Shown: one piece after another, positions 34,121 through 43,552 of the stretch
Position numbering within the stretch: position 1 is the stretch's first letter
Layout: each line of letters opens with the position of its first letter
DNA from: Bacteroidota bacterium
GTDB taxonomy: Bacteria; Bacteroidota; Ignavibacteria; Kapaibacteriales; HRBIN21
Length of the DNA: 64,000 nt
Assembly (NCBI GenBank): GCA_030550395.1
Contig: JAUQPL010000001.1
Location: 62,001 to 126,000, forward strand
Direction: 5' to 3'
Program-made: the position numbers and the translations under genes
The notes under the pieces: model-generated
What the model saw: only the letters and a program-made list of their open reading frames with translations
Told to the model about the DNA's origin: nothing
The model's database searches: none

Positions 34121-34193
34121 CTACTGCAAGATGTAGGGCCAATCCTCCGAAGACTGATAAGGGACATTATGTAAACTAAGACTTCCTCTCCTC

Positions 34194-35078
34194 TCAGAGC
34201 CACACGACAACAGCTTCCATACTGCCTACTCGCAGCAGCAAAATGGCACCACGATATGGTAGGCAAAGCTGCTCATCTACTTTTCCTGCCTGGAGGAGAC
34301 GCCCTTCAAGCGTATAGAGATGATATGACGTCCCTGACGCTACACCAAAGAAGCTACGGGGCAAGCAGGGTTCGGAAAGAATAAGATGCCGTCGATGGAC
34401 AAAGCTATTCGGCGTATTATGTGACGACAGTTGGACTAAGTAGCGGCTACCGACAGCGTCCAAGTCAAATCCGCTCAACGTTGGATCCCAAAATGGATGT
34501 TCAGGTCGCGCGGCCAACCATCCTGTGATATCGCTGATTCGGATGTAGCGGATAGTGTCTATGCCGAGGGTCTCAAGATCAAACCAATCTCCGCCCCCGT
34601 CAGCCGTTGGGTCCAAGAGGTCTACAGCTGCTCCATTGGTTGGAGTAAGTCCTGCACATCCCTGGAGAGTTAGCGAATCCCAAGGGAATTGATGCCAGGA
34701 AATCCCATCGCGACTAACGCTCACAATAGCCGGTTCAGCGAATACTTTTCCCGAAGGAGTGCGGAAAGCGTTCTCGAATACGACAAAGTCAGGACCTGGT
34801 CCATTGACCACTGCCCTTTCGCGGAACCCCACGACAATTTCCCCTCCCATCCCTAAGGAGAGGATTTGGCGTGGACTCGCAGAGGGGCGCTCCGGACGAG
34901 CCGCCGTGTCCGGAGGGCCAAAGACATTTGCAGGGAAATATTCGCGTCCGAAACTCTGCCCCCTACCGGGATCGAAGGCGAAGACCGTATCTATCCAGCC
35001 CCGTTCCCACTGTGGGAAGTTGCCATAGAGGCTCACACCAACTATGAAGGCATATATCCCCTGCGTTGAGATGCGCAT
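34194..35078 (-). CDS. Secreted cell-surface protein with C-terminal T9SS-type sorting domain
   Basis: 294 residues. A hydrophobic N-terminal stretch (GIYAFIVGVSLYG) suggests export. The central part, with GGEIVVGFRERAVVNGPGPDFVVFEN and VSVSRDGISWHQF, resembles the discoidin-like cell-surface proteins common in Bacteroidota and Chlorobiota. The last 70 residues (SYHLYTLEGRLLQAG ... GAILLLRVGSMEAVVVWL) follow the pattern of T9SS type A sorting domains: a strand, a G-R turn, and a terminal strand. Likely cargo for the PorU-PorV route encoded at 46.7-51.8 kb. Ligand unknown. Convergent with the MscS gene. Confidence 0.65.
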   Translation of the reverse strand: MRISTQGIYAFIVGVSLYGNFPQWERGWIDTVFAFDPGRGQSFGREYFPANVFGPPDTAARPERPSASPRQILSLGMGGEIVVGFRERAVVNGPGPDFVVFENAFRTPSGKVFAEPAIVSVSRDGISWHQFPWDSLTLQGCAGLTPTNGAAVDLLDPTADGGGDWFDLETLGIDTIRYIRISDITGWLAARPEHPFWDPTLSGFDLDAVGSRYLVQLSSHNTPNSFVHRRHLILSEPCLPRSFFGVASGTSYHLYTLEGRLLQAGKVDEQLCLPYRGAILLLRVGSMEAVVVWL

Positions 35079-35131
35079 CTTTCGTAACTTTACAAACCTT
35101 CGTGTTCCAATAGCTCTTTACCTACGGTCCC

Positions 35132-35743
35132 ATGGAGTTCCAGAGACGTAGAATCCACAAAGAGCGTGGAGTTGTCATCAGTGGATTAATCCTTTTGACA
35201 GCGCTGACAAGGCTTTTCCCCCATCCACCGAACTTTACCCCGATCTCTGCAATTGCCCTTTTTGGAGGTGCGACATTGCCTTTGAGGCAGGCCTTACTTG
35301 TCACTCTCGGTTCCATGGGGGTAAGCGATTTACTCCTGGGCTTCTTGGCAGGAGACTGGAGTATGACGTTGCACCCGACACTGCCGGCAGTTTACGGGAG
35401 TCTGATCGTAACAGTTTTGCTGTCACATCGATTCCTAAGAAGTCGGCTCTACTTGTCCCGCATTATAGGAGTAATGGCTGGGTCTTCCCTGCTTTTCTTT
35501 TTCGTCACCAACTTTGCCGTCTGGCTGTTAACGGACCTCTACCCCAAAACCTGGCAAGGGCTTATCCTGTGCTACGTTGCAGCTCTTCCCTTCTTCCGAA
35601 ATAGCGTGCTTGGGGACGTTGTATACACGGGGTTACTCTTTGGTGCATACGGCCTTGTAGGACTCTTGGGAAGACGTTCACGGCAGCTTTCAGAAAACGG
35701 TGTTCCTGATACCCGGCAGTTCAGTTCCCTTTCTCAGAACTGA
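35132..35743 (+). CDS. DUF6580 family membrane protein
   Basis: 203 residues, five or six hydrophobic segments. The N-terminal block FPHPPNFTPISAIALFGGA is the mark of this family, and MGVSDLLLGF with FVTNFAVWLLTDLYP follow. Function is unknown; some members sit near transport genes, but nothing here indicates a role. Its last 23 bases overlap the convergent gene at 35721. Divergent from the secreted protein gene, with 53 bases between. TAACTTTA (35085-35092) is a one-mismatch -7 box. Confidence 0.8.
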   Translation: MEFQRRRIHKERGVVISGLILLTALTRLFPHPPNFTPISAIALFGGATLPLRQALLVTLGSMGVSDLLLGFLAGDWSMTLHPTLPAVYGSLIVTVLLSHRFLRSRLYLSRIIGVMAGSSLLFFFVTNFAVWLLTDLYPKTWQGLILCYVAALPFFRNSVLGDVVYTGLLFGAYGLVGLLGRRSRQLSENGVPDTRQFSSLSQN

Positions 35744-36161
35744 CGGAACGATCCCGCGGGCTCAGGAAGCGGACGAAAGTAGAGAATGCCTTCAGCAGAG
35801 CAACCACAACAGTTGTTGCCTCTTCCAATGGCGGGATGAGACGCCGATAAAGACGGGTCTCCACCTGGTGGAAATGGTCCATTATGGTAGCAAGAGTTGC
35901 GACAAAGTGCTTAACATTTGTAAAGCTAGGCTCTAAGTCCTGAAGTGCCTTTTCAAAGCGCTGTGTCGCTGAGGTCAAAGATTGTACTGCTGGTAGAACA
36001 GACCGCCGAAATTCCAAGAGGAGGCGCATGAACTCTCCGAGCCCCGATTCTGCAAGCTCTAAAGTACGACGGATGCGAATGAGAAAGCTGATAAAAACAG
36101 CGGCGGCTATAATACCTGTACCAAGGGCGATTGCCAAAAGAACCTGGAGCCACAGTTCCAT
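35721..36161 (-). CDS. Membrane-anchored DUF948-like protein
   Basis: 146 residues: one N-terminal membrane helix (VLLAIALGTGIIAAAVFISFLI), then a long amphipathic helical stretch (LELAESGLGEFMRLLLEF ... LTSATQRFEKALQDLE) like DUF948 proteins. It is the last gene of a kdsC-ytxH-like-DUF948 set on the minus strand; DUF948 and YtxH genes commonly lie together. Function is unknown. Confidence 0.55.
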   Translation of the reverse strand: MELWLQVLLAIALGTGIIAAAVFISFLIRIRRTLELAESGLGEFMRLLLEFRRSVLPAVQSLTSATQRFEKALQDLEPSFTNVKHFVATLATIMDHFHQVETRLYRRLIPPLEEATTVVVALLKAFSTFVRFLSPRDRSVSSEKGN

Positions 36162-36173
36162 AGCTACGCTCCG

Positions 36174-36584
36174 CTATGATGTCGGGGAGTCTTCTGATGT
36201 CCCCCCTAGCTCGCTGCGAAAGGCTTCCGCGCTGGCTCGAGCTGCCTCCCGCAACCGCTCTGTAGTAGAAGAGACCCGACCTCGCGCTTCTCGTAGGGTC
36301 CGATCCGCATCCTTAATGATGACTTCGGCTTGCTCCTGAGCTGCCTGCACGATCGCCCGAGCGCGTTCTCGGGCTTCGTTAAGAGTTTCCACTGCTTCAT
36401 CTCCTGCATTTTCAAAAAATTCCCGTGCTTTGGCGTATAGCTCCTCGGAACGGCGCCGAATATCGGAGCGGAGCTCTCGCCCACTCTTGGGTGCAAGTAG
36501 AAGAGCAAGGAGGGACCCAACAAGACCTCCCAGGAAAGCACCGGCCAGAAAGCCTTGCCAATACTTACTTTCTCGCTCACTCAT
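36174..36584 (-). CDS. YtxH-domain protein
   Basis: 136 residues. N-terminal glycine-rich membrane helix GFLAGAFLGGLVGSLLALLLAPKSG is the YtxH signature; the rest is a charged coiled-coil-like helix rich in Ala, Glu and Arg (ETLNEARERARAIVQAAQEQAE). Its start overlaps the kdsC stop in ATGA. The family is linked to general stress in Gram-positives; no role can be deduced here. Confidence 0.8.
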   Translation of the reverse strand: MSERESKYWQGFLAGAFLGGLVGSLLALLLAPKSGRELRSDIRRRSEELYAKAREFFENAGDEAVETLNEARERARAIVQAAQEQAEVIIKDADRTLREARGRVSSTTERLREAARASAEAFRSELGGTSEDSPTS

Positions 36585-37132
36585 GGTTTTTCAAGAAATT
36601 GTCCCACAGACTGTGCAATCATTTCTTCCAACGTGATGTTTTGCGAATAGAGAATCAGCATGCAGAATTCACGTACAGCCCCATATCCACCAGGACGAGC
36701 ACAGACATAATCTACCGCACGACGTACCTCAGGAACCGCGTCGGCAGGACAGGCACTGACGCCGGCAATGCGAATCGCCTCAAGGTCTGTCAGGTCATCA
36801 CCTATATATGCGACGCAGTTTAAGGGGAGACCCATATGTTCAGCAAGCTCCAGTACCGCGCGTTTCTTTTCCCTAATCCCCCCAAGGCAGTACTCTACTC
36901 CCAGCTTCCGGGCCCTTTCTTCTACTGATACCGTTGATTCTTGAGAAACCAACGCCACGTGAATGCCCACCTGGCGCAGCAACCTTATTCCCAAACCATC
37001 GTGCACATGGAAACGTCTCCAGGATTGCCCTGCATCTGCATAGTACAATGCTCCGTCAGTTAGGGTACCGTCTACATCGCTAATGAACAAGCGCACCTGC
37101 TGTAGTTTTGCAACGGTCTCTGGAGCTAACAT
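36581..37132 (-). CDS. kdsC: 3-deoxy-D-manno-octulosonate 8-phosphate phosphatase (KdsC, HAD family)
   Basis: Removes phosphate from KDO-8-P for lipopolysaccharide core synthesis. 183 residues of the C0 HAD type. Motif I is FISDVDGTLTDG, motif II is VALVSQES, and motif IV is GDDLTDLEAI; CVAYIGDDLTD matches KdsC. The C-terminal ARPGGYGAVREFCMLIL is a family signature. ATG 37132 is preferred over the TTG at 37147. With lptD this supports an LPS-bearing outer membrane. It diverges from the M28 gene, 44 bases apart. Confidence 0.9.
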   Translation of the reverse strand: MLAPETVAKLQQVRLFISDVDGTLTDGALYYADAGQSWRRFHVHDGLGIRLLRQVGIHVALVSQESTVSVEERARKLGVEYCLGGIREKKRAVLELAEHMGLPLNCVAYIGDDLTDLEAIRIAGVSACPADAVPEVRRAVDYVCARPGGYGAVREFCMLILYSQNITLEEMIAQSVGQFLEKP

Positions 37133-37176
37133 CAGAAGTCTTGGCAACGGCAGTTCTGCGCAGCTTTAAGCGACGA

Positions 37177-38184
37177 ATGTACCTCCTTCCCATTGCTGCT
37201 GCTACACTGTCCTTGACGTTTCTCGTCGGATGCACCGCGCATTTCCCAAGACCTGCAGGAGGGGTGAATGATACAGCGGTTCCAGCATCCTCCAACGCGG
37301 GTAGGCATACTCAATGGCAACCCATACCTCAATTTGATGCAGCTCATGCCTATCGGCTCATTGAACAGCAAGTTGCTTTAGGTCCCAGAGCGCCGGGCTC
37401 TCCTGGACACGACAGTTGCCGTCTTTTCATTCGGGAATATCTACAGCGCTATGCTGATACAGTGTTTGAGCAGACTTTTACCCACGTTGTATATGGGCGC
37501 CAGCTCCGTCTGACAAACGTGGGTGCCTCGTTTCGTTCTGACCTTCCACACCGAGTTCTGTTGTGTGCCCATTGGGATACCCGTCCTTATGCAGATGAAG
37601 ACCCAGAACCTACTAACAGGACAAAGCCTATTTTAGGAGCAAATGACGGTGCAAGTGGCGTGGCTGTTCTCTTAGAGTTAGCCCGCATTTTCGCTCATTA
37701 TCCTCCCCCAGTTGGGGTAGACATACTCTTAGTGGATGGCGAAGACATGGGGCATGCTTCTGACTTGGATAATTTCTGCTTAGGTTCTCGGTATGCCGCC
37801 CGGAATTATCCTTTTGCAGCTCATCCACTGTGGGTTGTTGTCGTGGACTTGGTCGGTGACCGCGAAGCCTGGTTCCCATGGGAGGAGTATTCATGGCAGT
37901 CTGCCCCGGAGCTTCTCAGAAGACTATGGAGTATAGGCAAGGAATATTATTCCGGTTTCCGCGAGGAATTTGTAGCTCCCATTTTTGATGACCACGTTTC
38001 CTTCATTCAGAGAGGCTTTCGCTCAGTTCTTATCATTGACGCCGAGCTTGTTGGGAATCGTTCTCCTACTCCACGACGCCGTTACTGGCATACATTACGG
38101 GATACGCCAGAGAACATCTCCCAGGCTACTCTCCGAGCGGTCGGTCAGACTTTGGCAACTTGGATTTATGGAAGTTCATGGTGA
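37177..38184 (+). CDS. M28-family zinc protein, glutaminyl-peptide cyclotransferase-like (lipoprotein)
   Basis: 335 residues. Lipobox-like SLTFLVGC (Cys19) anchors it to a membrane. Zinc ligands and acid are visible: CAHWDTRP (His, Asp), GANDGASG (Asp), LVDGEDMG (Glu) and FDDHVSF (His). The small-residue pattern and the DDHVSF block are typical of glutaminyl cyclases rather than aminopeptidases, so it likely converts N-terminal Gln to pyroglutamate on exported proteins. Pyroglutamate N-termini are common on T9SS cargo, which fits this genome. The 3' end overlaps prmA by 17 bases. Confidence 0.85.
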   Translation: MYLLPIAAATLSLTFLVGCTAHFPRPAGGVNDTAVPASSNAGRHTQWQPIPQFDAAHAYRLIEQQVALGPRAPGSPGHDSCRLFIREYLQRYADTVFEQTFTHVVYGRQLRLTNVGASFRSDLPHRVLLCAHWDTRPYADEDPEPTNRTKPILGANDGASGVAVLLELARIFAHYPPPVGVDILLVDGEDMGHASDLDNFCLGSRYAARNYPFAAHPLWVVVVDLVGDREAWFPWEEYSWQSAPELLRRLWSIGKEYYSGFREEFVAPIFDDHVSFIQRGFRSVLIIDAELVGNRSPTPRRRYWHTLRDTPENISQATLRAVGQTLATWIYGSSW

Positions 38185-39037
38185 AGTAGAGGCTTTCGTA
38201 TGTGTTGAGCTTGATATTCCTGAAGAAGAACGCGCCGTTATCTATACTTTCCTCTCCTTCTTCCCAATGAGCGGGGCGGAAGAAAAAGAGGAAAGTTTGT
38301 TGGTGTACTTCCCTGTAGAGGCTTGGAAACAAATAGAGAAGGATTTTTACTCGCTTATACTGCATCTTCCCTGTCACTGTTCTGTTCGAAACCTCCGAAG
38401 TATAGAGCCTGAGGATTGGTATGCAAGGTGGGTTGAACAGCTGCATCCTATATGGCTTAATGAAGAAGTAGTTGTCCATCCTTTCCCCAGGCCACCGAAA
38501 CCTGGGGAGTATCCAAAGGCAAAGGATGTATTACACATCATTCCAGGACTTGCCTTTGGCACAGGACATCATGAAAGTACGCGACTTGCAGCCCAACTAT
38601 TGCTTCGTTTTCTCCGACCCGAAACAACATGGATTGATGCCGGGACTGGTAGTGGTATCCTTGCAATCCTCGCTGCTCGGCGTGGAGCAAAGCAAGTATA
38701 TGCTGTTGACAATAATCCCTATGCTATTCAGGAGGCAAAACAAAACATTCAATGCAACAGTGTTGAACGCGTCATTTCTCTTTTGCAGGCTAATTTGGAA
38801 GACATTATTCTCCCTCGGGCAGACGGAATCGTTGCAAATCTCCATGCTGAACTCCTATTCCGCTTATCTCCACACTTTGCTAAGCAACTGCTCCCTTCCG
38901 GTGTATTAATTGTTAGCGGGGTCCTAATAGTCCAAGCAAGGGAACTTATTCGACGCTACTGTTCGTATGGCTTTCGCATGATTGAACAAAGACAAGAAGG
39001 CGAATGGGGAGCTTGGGCTTTTCGGCATCTTCCGTAA
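38168..39037 (+). CDS. prmA: Ribosomal protein L11 methyltransferase
   Basis: S-adenosylmethionine-dependent methylation of L11. 289 residues. The PrmA signature FGTGHHESTRL is followed by the SAM motif IDAGTGSGILAILAARRGAK and VANLHAELL (in place of the usual NILAxxL). The frame extends upstream to 37985, but ATG 38168 makes the known N-terminal domain start and gives only a small overlap with the upstream gene. Visibly richer in A and T than the rest of the window, as is the next gene, which overlaps by 34 bases. Confidence 0.92.
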   Translation: MEVHGEVEAFVCVELDIPEEERAVIYTFLSFFPMSGAEEKEESLLVYFPVEAWKQIEKDFYSLILHLPCHCSVRNLRSIEPEDWYARWVEQLHPIWLNEEVVVHPFPRPPKPGEYPKAKDVLHIIPGLAFGTGHHESTRLAAQLLLRFLRPETTWIDAGTGSGILAILAARRGAKQVYAVDNNPYAIQEAKQNIQCNSVERVISLLQANLEDIILPRADGIVANLHAELLFRLSPHFAKQLLPSGVLIVSGVLIVQARELIRRYCSYGFRMIEQRQEGEWGAWAFRHLP

Positions 39038-40008
39038 AACGCTGGGCAATCCTTGATATGGGAAGCAACACTTTTTTGCTGCTTGTGGCAGAGTATGATC
39101 CTCTCCAACACCGAATAAAAATCCTACGTGATGAGCAAGCAGTAACCCGCTTGGGGGCAGGGGTTGGAGAGAGAGGATATATACAGCCTGAAAACGTTGC
39201 AAGGGCAAAGCTAATTTGTTTATATTACAATGAGATATGTGCATCCCTTCAAGTGCAACGACTTTGGGCAATAGGGACAGCAGCACTTCGCAGAGCCAAG
39301 AATAGTCTCGATGTGGTTAAAGAAATCAGCTCTGTTTTTCAATGCTTTCACACAATCACAATCCTTTCTCCTGAGGAGGAAGCCTGCTACAGTTATAGGG
39401 GGGCACTAATACCCGCAGTTACTGCTACAGCATCGTATCTAACCATAGACATTGGAGGAGGAAGCACCGAACTAGTCTGGGGAGTTGGCTGGACTCCTAA
39501 ACGGATTAAAAGCTTCCCTATCGGAGTTGTTTCATTATTTGAATTTTTTCAACGTGAAATGAGCCAAGAAGCTGTGCTTGGATTCCTCAAAGAATCTATC
39601 CAACCTCATCTTTCCACTTTTTCCTCTGTCGCTGTTGATGAAGTGTACGTTATGGCAGGGACTCCAGTTACAATTGCTTGTATTTTACAACACCTTCCTT
39701 ACTATGAATGGTGGCGTGTTCATGGTGCCTCTATTTCCTACGAATCGCTGGAAGCCCTCATAGCCTACCTTTGGGAGATATCAATAGAAGAACGGCGACG
39801 CCATCCTTCTATCCTCCCAGAACGAGCGGATGTCCTGCCTGTGGGTGCGCTACTTCTCCTCGAATTTATGCGTTATTTAAAGCTCCCCTCCGTCCGAGTG
39901 AGTATCTACGGACTCCGATATGGGGCTCTTCTTGCTCTTTTACACCGCGAAGTTGGTTTTGATTACTCCCTACCCTTTTCCCTTGAAGAACCCTGGCTCA
40001 CGCGGTAA
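39004..40008 (+). CDS. Ppx/GppA family phosphatase (exopolyphosphatase)
   Basis: Hydrolyses terminal phosphate of polyphosphate or pppGpp. 334 residues, actin-like fold: AILDMGSNTFLLLVAEY, then ATGTAAL-like IGTAALRRAKN, and the second phosphate loop DIGGGSTELVWG. ERADVLPVGALLL matches the family. No C-terminal HD domain, so it is the short form. The codon usage is AT-rich (ATA, TTT, TTA). Its last 11 bases overlap the convergent kgd gene. Confidence 0.9.
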   Translation: MGSLGFSASSVKRWAILDMGSNTFLLLVAEYDPLQHRIKILRDEQAVTRLGAGVGERGYIQPENVARAKLICLYYNEICASLQVQRLWAIGTAALRRAKNSLDVVKEISSVFQCFHTITILSPEEEACYSYRGALIPAVTATASYLTIDIGGGSTELVWGVGWTPKRIKSFPIGVVSLFEFFQREMSQEAVLGFLKESIQPHLSTFSSVAVDEVYVMAGTPVTIACILQHLPYYEWWRVHGASISYESLEALIAYLWEISIEERRRHPSILPERADVLPVGALLLLEFMRYLKLPSVRVSIYGLRYGALLALLHREVGFDYSLPFSLEEPWLTR

Positions 40009-43000
40009 AAGCTTGCTCCACAAGGGAGCGTTGCTCTCTCTCGTGCCGTAGGTACGAGCCTGTAGCTGGACTTGCGGATGAGGAACGGCTAACACAGCGA
40101 AGAAGAGGCGATGTCATTGGAAGAAAACGGTGGAAAGATAGAGCAATATGCGACCAAGCTCCCATGTTCTCAGGTTCTTCCTGCACCCAGAAGAAGGTCT
40201 TTGCACGGGGATAACGGCTGAGGACTGTGGTCAGCTGTGCTACGTGGAGAGGGTACAATTGTTCAATCCGAATCAGCGCCGTATCCCAGCGTTGCTTCTG
40301 CTCACGATACTCCCAGAGCTCATAGAAGACTTTACCGCTACAGAGAATAACTCGCTCAACTTCCTCAGGGACGAGTGAAGCAGGATCATCGAGGACCTCG
40401 TGGAAGAAGTCATTCGTGAATGAGTTCACTGGAGAAACAACGAGAGGATGTCGGAGGAGGCTTTTAGGTGTGAAAACTATCAATGGTTTCTGCACGGAAG
40501 ACAGGAGTTGGCGGCGAAGAAGATGGAAGTATTGTGCAGGTGTTGTAGGTATGCAGACGTACATATTATTTTGAGCACAGAGCTGAAGGTATCGCTCGAT
40601 CCGGGCACTAGAGTGTTCAGGACCTTGTCCTTCGTAACCATGCGGAAGTAGAAGGACAAGGTGACTTTGTTGCCCCCATTTGTCTTCTCCACTACTGATG
40701 AACTGGTCGATGATGACCTGTGCTCCGTTAGCGAAATCACCAAACTGTGCTTCCCAAAGAACTAGTCCGTGGGGATTCTGAGTACTGTAGCCGTACTCAA
40801 ATCCCAGGACAGCGAGTTCACTTAGCGGGCTATCGTAGATGGACAATGTCGCCTTTTGTTGAGGTATGATGTGGTTTAGCGGGATATATTCGTCTTCCGT
40901 CTCTACGTCGATTAGTACGGCGTGGCGTTGGCTAAAGGTACCACGCCGGGAATCCTGGCCACTCAATCGCACGGGGAAACCCTCCAGCAGAAGAGTCCCA
41001 AAAGCCAAGAGCTCGGCAGTAGCCCAGTCAACGGTACCGTTCTGGAGGATTTGAGAACGATATTGGACCAGCTCTTTCAATTTGGGGTGAAGGTGGAAAC
41101 CCTCAGGGAGGCGTCCAAGGGCAGCTGCAACGAGTTGGAGCTGGGACAGTGGAACAGCAGTTGACACTGGTTGGAGAAGAGCTTCAGAACTTACAGATGG
41201 AGCTGCTGATACCGTGGGAAGGCGTCGTTCAGCGAAAGCAGCATTTAGTTGATGAAGGTACTCATTGGAAAGTTTGGCATCTTCATCTTCGGTAAGCAAC
41301 CCTTCCCGCATCAGGGACAAGCGGTAAAGTTGGCGGACCGGGGGATGGTGGCGGATACGCTTGTAAAGAAGAGGCTGAGTATAAGTAGGTTCGTCTGCTT
41401 CGTTATGCCCGTATTTGCGATAGCAGAACAGGTCGATCACCACGTCCTCGTGGAACGTCATACGGTATTCCAAGGCTAAGAGAGCTGCCGTGGCGGCAGC
41501 TTCAGGATCGTCCCCGTTAACGTGGAAGATCGGGGCTTGAATCATTTTCGCCACATCTGTTGGATATACCATGGAGCGGGCATCGACGGGCTCGGTTGTG
41601 AATCCAATTTGGTTGTTGATAATGATGTGGACTGTCCCTCCCGTTGTGTAGCCTGCTAGTTTTGAAAGATTTAAGGTCTCAGCCACAATCCCCTGCCCTG
41701 AAAACGCGGCATCTCCATGGACGAGGATAGGAAGGACACGCTCATGCTGACTGTCCCCAAGCTGGTCTTGGAGTGCCCGAGCCATCCCCTCGACGACAGG
41801 ATCGACGGCTTCCAGATGGCTTGGATTAGAAGCAAGTAAGAGTTGTAAGCTCTTCGTTCCCCATGGATGTTGGTATAGACCTCGAGCGCCAAGGTGATAC
41901 TTAACATCCCCGGAGCCGTGGAAAGAAAGGGAATCACCCTCGCCTTCAAACTCATCAAAGATCCGTCGCAAAGGCTTCCCGACCAAGTTTGCTAAGACGT
42001 TCAGTCGCCCGCGATGCGCCATCCCAATAACAACATACTCCACCCCCAGATCCACTGCTCCCTGCAGAAGGATATCCAGAAGAGGCAGGAAAGTCTCACC
42101 ACCTTCTAAAGAAAACCGCTTGTGACCTACGAACTTCCGATGGAGGAACTGCTCAAATAACTCGGCCTCCAGAAGCTTCTGGTAAATACGGCGTTTCTGC
42201 TCAGGGGTGAGGGAAGCTCGGGCACGCGTGCTCTCCATCCGCTCCCGAATCCAGCGCCGGCGCTCGGGGTCCTGGATATGCATGAACTCTACCCCAACAG
42301 GACCGCAATACGTGTCCCAGAGAACCTCCAGCACCTGCCGGAGCGAAGCACGATGGTACTCACCTACTCCACCAGTGTAGAAGTGGCGGTCCAGATCCCA
42401 AATAGTGAAGCCGTAGTGAGAAGGGTCCAAGTCAGGATGGTATTCCCAATCTTCCTTCAAGGGGTTTGTCTGTGCTAACAAATGCCCGCGGACACGATAC
42501 GAACGAATAAGCTGTGCCAGACGCTCTTCCTTTACCCCTGGCTCTACAGCGCGATCCTCCGCCCACTGGAACGGAGGAATCGGAATACGAAGCTCGTTGA
42601 AGATGCGCTCGTAAAACTGGTCAGCCCCTAAAAGGAGTTTCTCAACAAAAGCGAGGAATTCTCCCGATTCCGCTCCCTGGATAATGCGGTGGTCGTAAGT
42701 GCTGCTAATGGTCAAGACTTTGCCAACAGTCGTGTGTGCCAGTGTTTCTGCCGGCGTTGCACGCAGCTGTGCAGGATACCCAATAGTTCCTGTGGCAACA
42801 ATGAGACCCTGTCCTTCTAAAAGGCGTGGCACGGACATAGCCGTGCCTAAGGTACCCGGATTTGTCAGGGAGACTGTTGCGCCGGAAAGTTCTTCTACGC
42901 TCAGCCGACCTTGGCGGGCGCGATGGACAAGATCATCATAGCGATGGACAAAATCTACAAAGGAAAGATGTTGAGCGTCTCGGATGACTGGTACCAGTAA

Positions 43001-43552
43001 TGAACGGCTCCCATCCTTACGGACGACATCAACAGCTATGCCGAAGTGAATGTTAGGCCGGCGGACGCGATAGAGTCTGTCTCCAATGAGAGCACAGGCA
43101 TCGTTCAGGTGCGGATAGCGCTTGAGTGCCTGTAGAACTGCCCATGCGATAAGATGGGTATAACTCAGCTTCGGCTGTCCATACCGCTGTAGGTAGCGGT
43201 TAGCCAACCAGCGGTTTTCTTCCAACAGCTTGACCGGGATCACCCGAAACGAGGTCGCCGTTGGCACGCTTAGGCTTTGGTTCATATTTTGAGCAATGCG
43301 CTCGGCACTCCCTTCTAGAGCAATAAGCTCATCGGAAGGGAGAAGCCACTTCGGTGCGGAAGGGACTGGAGGTGGTACGGGAAAAGATGCCGAAACAGTA
43401 CCGTTATATCCCTGGGGAATGGAGAACCCCGCCTGCTCAAAATAGCGGCGCCATTCTGCAGGGAGGGAATCGGGATCCAGGAGGTACTTAGCGTAGAGCT
43501 CCCGGATATAAGCCTCGTTGATGGAAGGCGACGGTGCTGACGAAGGCTCCAT
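39998..43552 (-). CDS. kgd: Multifunctional 2-oxoglutarate dehydrogenase/decarboxylase E1 with fused E2 catalytic domain (Kgd/OdhA type)
   Basis: 1184 residues. Order: N-terminal E1 segment (AYIRELYAKYLLDPDSLPAEW), a short Pro-rich linker, an E2 succinyltransferase domain (SVPTATSFRVIPVKLLEEN through STYDHRIIQGAESGEF, about residues 95-320), then a thiamine-diphosphate E1 (GMAHRGRLNVLANLVGK; HGDAAFSGQG with NNQIGFTT; C-terminal transketolase-like part). The E2 active site reads DHRIIQGAE and not DHRxxDG, as in actinobacterial Kgd/OdhA. No lipoyl domain is present. The open frame extends to 43699; ATG 43552 fits the family start. The di-lipoyl E2 at 5745-7589 is a candidate partner. Divergent from the OmpA gene, 150 bases. 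Confidence 0.92.
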   Translation of the reverse strand: MEPSSAPSPSINEAYIRELYAKYLLDPDSLPAEWRRYFEQAGFSIPQGYNGTVSASFPVPPPVPSAPKWLLPSDELIALEGSAERIAQNMNQSLSVPTATSFRVIPVKLLEENRWLANRYLQRYGQPKLSYTHLIAWAVLQALKRYPHLNDACALIGDRLYRVRRPNIHFGIAVDVVRKDGSRSLLVPVIRDAQHLSFVDFVHRYDDLVHRARQGRLSVEELSGATVSLTNPGTLGTAMSVPRLLEGQGLIVATGTIGYPAQLRATPAETLAHTTVGKVLTISSTYDHRIIQGAESGEFLAFVEKLLLGADQFYERIFNELRIPIPPFQWAEDRAVEPGVKEERLAQLIRSYRVRGHLLAQTNPLKEDWEYHPDLDPSHYGFTIWDLDRHFYTGGVGEYHRASLRQVLEVLWDTYCGPVGVEFMHIQDPERRRWIRERMESTRARASLTPEQKRRIYQKLLEAELFEQFLHRKFVGHKRFSLEGGETFLPLLDILLQGAVDLGVEYVVIGMAHRGRLNVLANLVGKPLRRIFDEFEGEGDSLSFHGSGDVKYHLGARGLYQHPWGTKSLQLLLASNPSHLEAVDPVVEGMARALQDQLGDSQHERVLPILVHGDAAFSGQGIVAETLNLSKLAGYTTGGTVHIIINNQIGFTTEPVDARSMVYPTDVAKMIQAPIFHVNGDDPEAAATAALLALEYRMTFHEDVVIDLFCYRKYGHNEADEPTYTQPLLYKRIRHHPPVRQLYRLSLMREGLLTEDEDAKLSNEYLHQLNAAFAERRLPTVSAAPSVSSEALLQPVSTAVPLSQLQLVAAALGRLPEGFHLHPKLKELVQYRSQILQNGTVDWATAELLAFGTLLLEGFPVRLSGQDSRRGTFSQRHAVLIDVETEDEYIPLNHIIPQQKATLSIYDSPLSELAVLGFEYGYSTQNPHGLVLWEAQFGDFANGAQVIIDQFISSGEDKWGQQSHLVLLLPHGYEGQGPEHSSARIERYLQLCAQNNMYVCIPTTPAQYFHLLRRQLLSSVQKPLIVFTPKSLLRHPLVVSPVNSFTNDFFHEVLDDPASLVPEEVERVILCSGKVFYELWEYREQKQRWDTALIRIEQLYPLHVAQLTTVLSRYPRAKTFFWVQEEPENMGAWSHIALSFHRFLPMTSPLLRCVSRSSSASPATGSYLRHEREQRSLVEQAFTA

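Noticed and set aside
37985..38167. N-terminal extension of prmA
   Set aside because: It overlaps the M28 gene in another frame and lacks similarity to PrmA; ATG 38168 fits the family.
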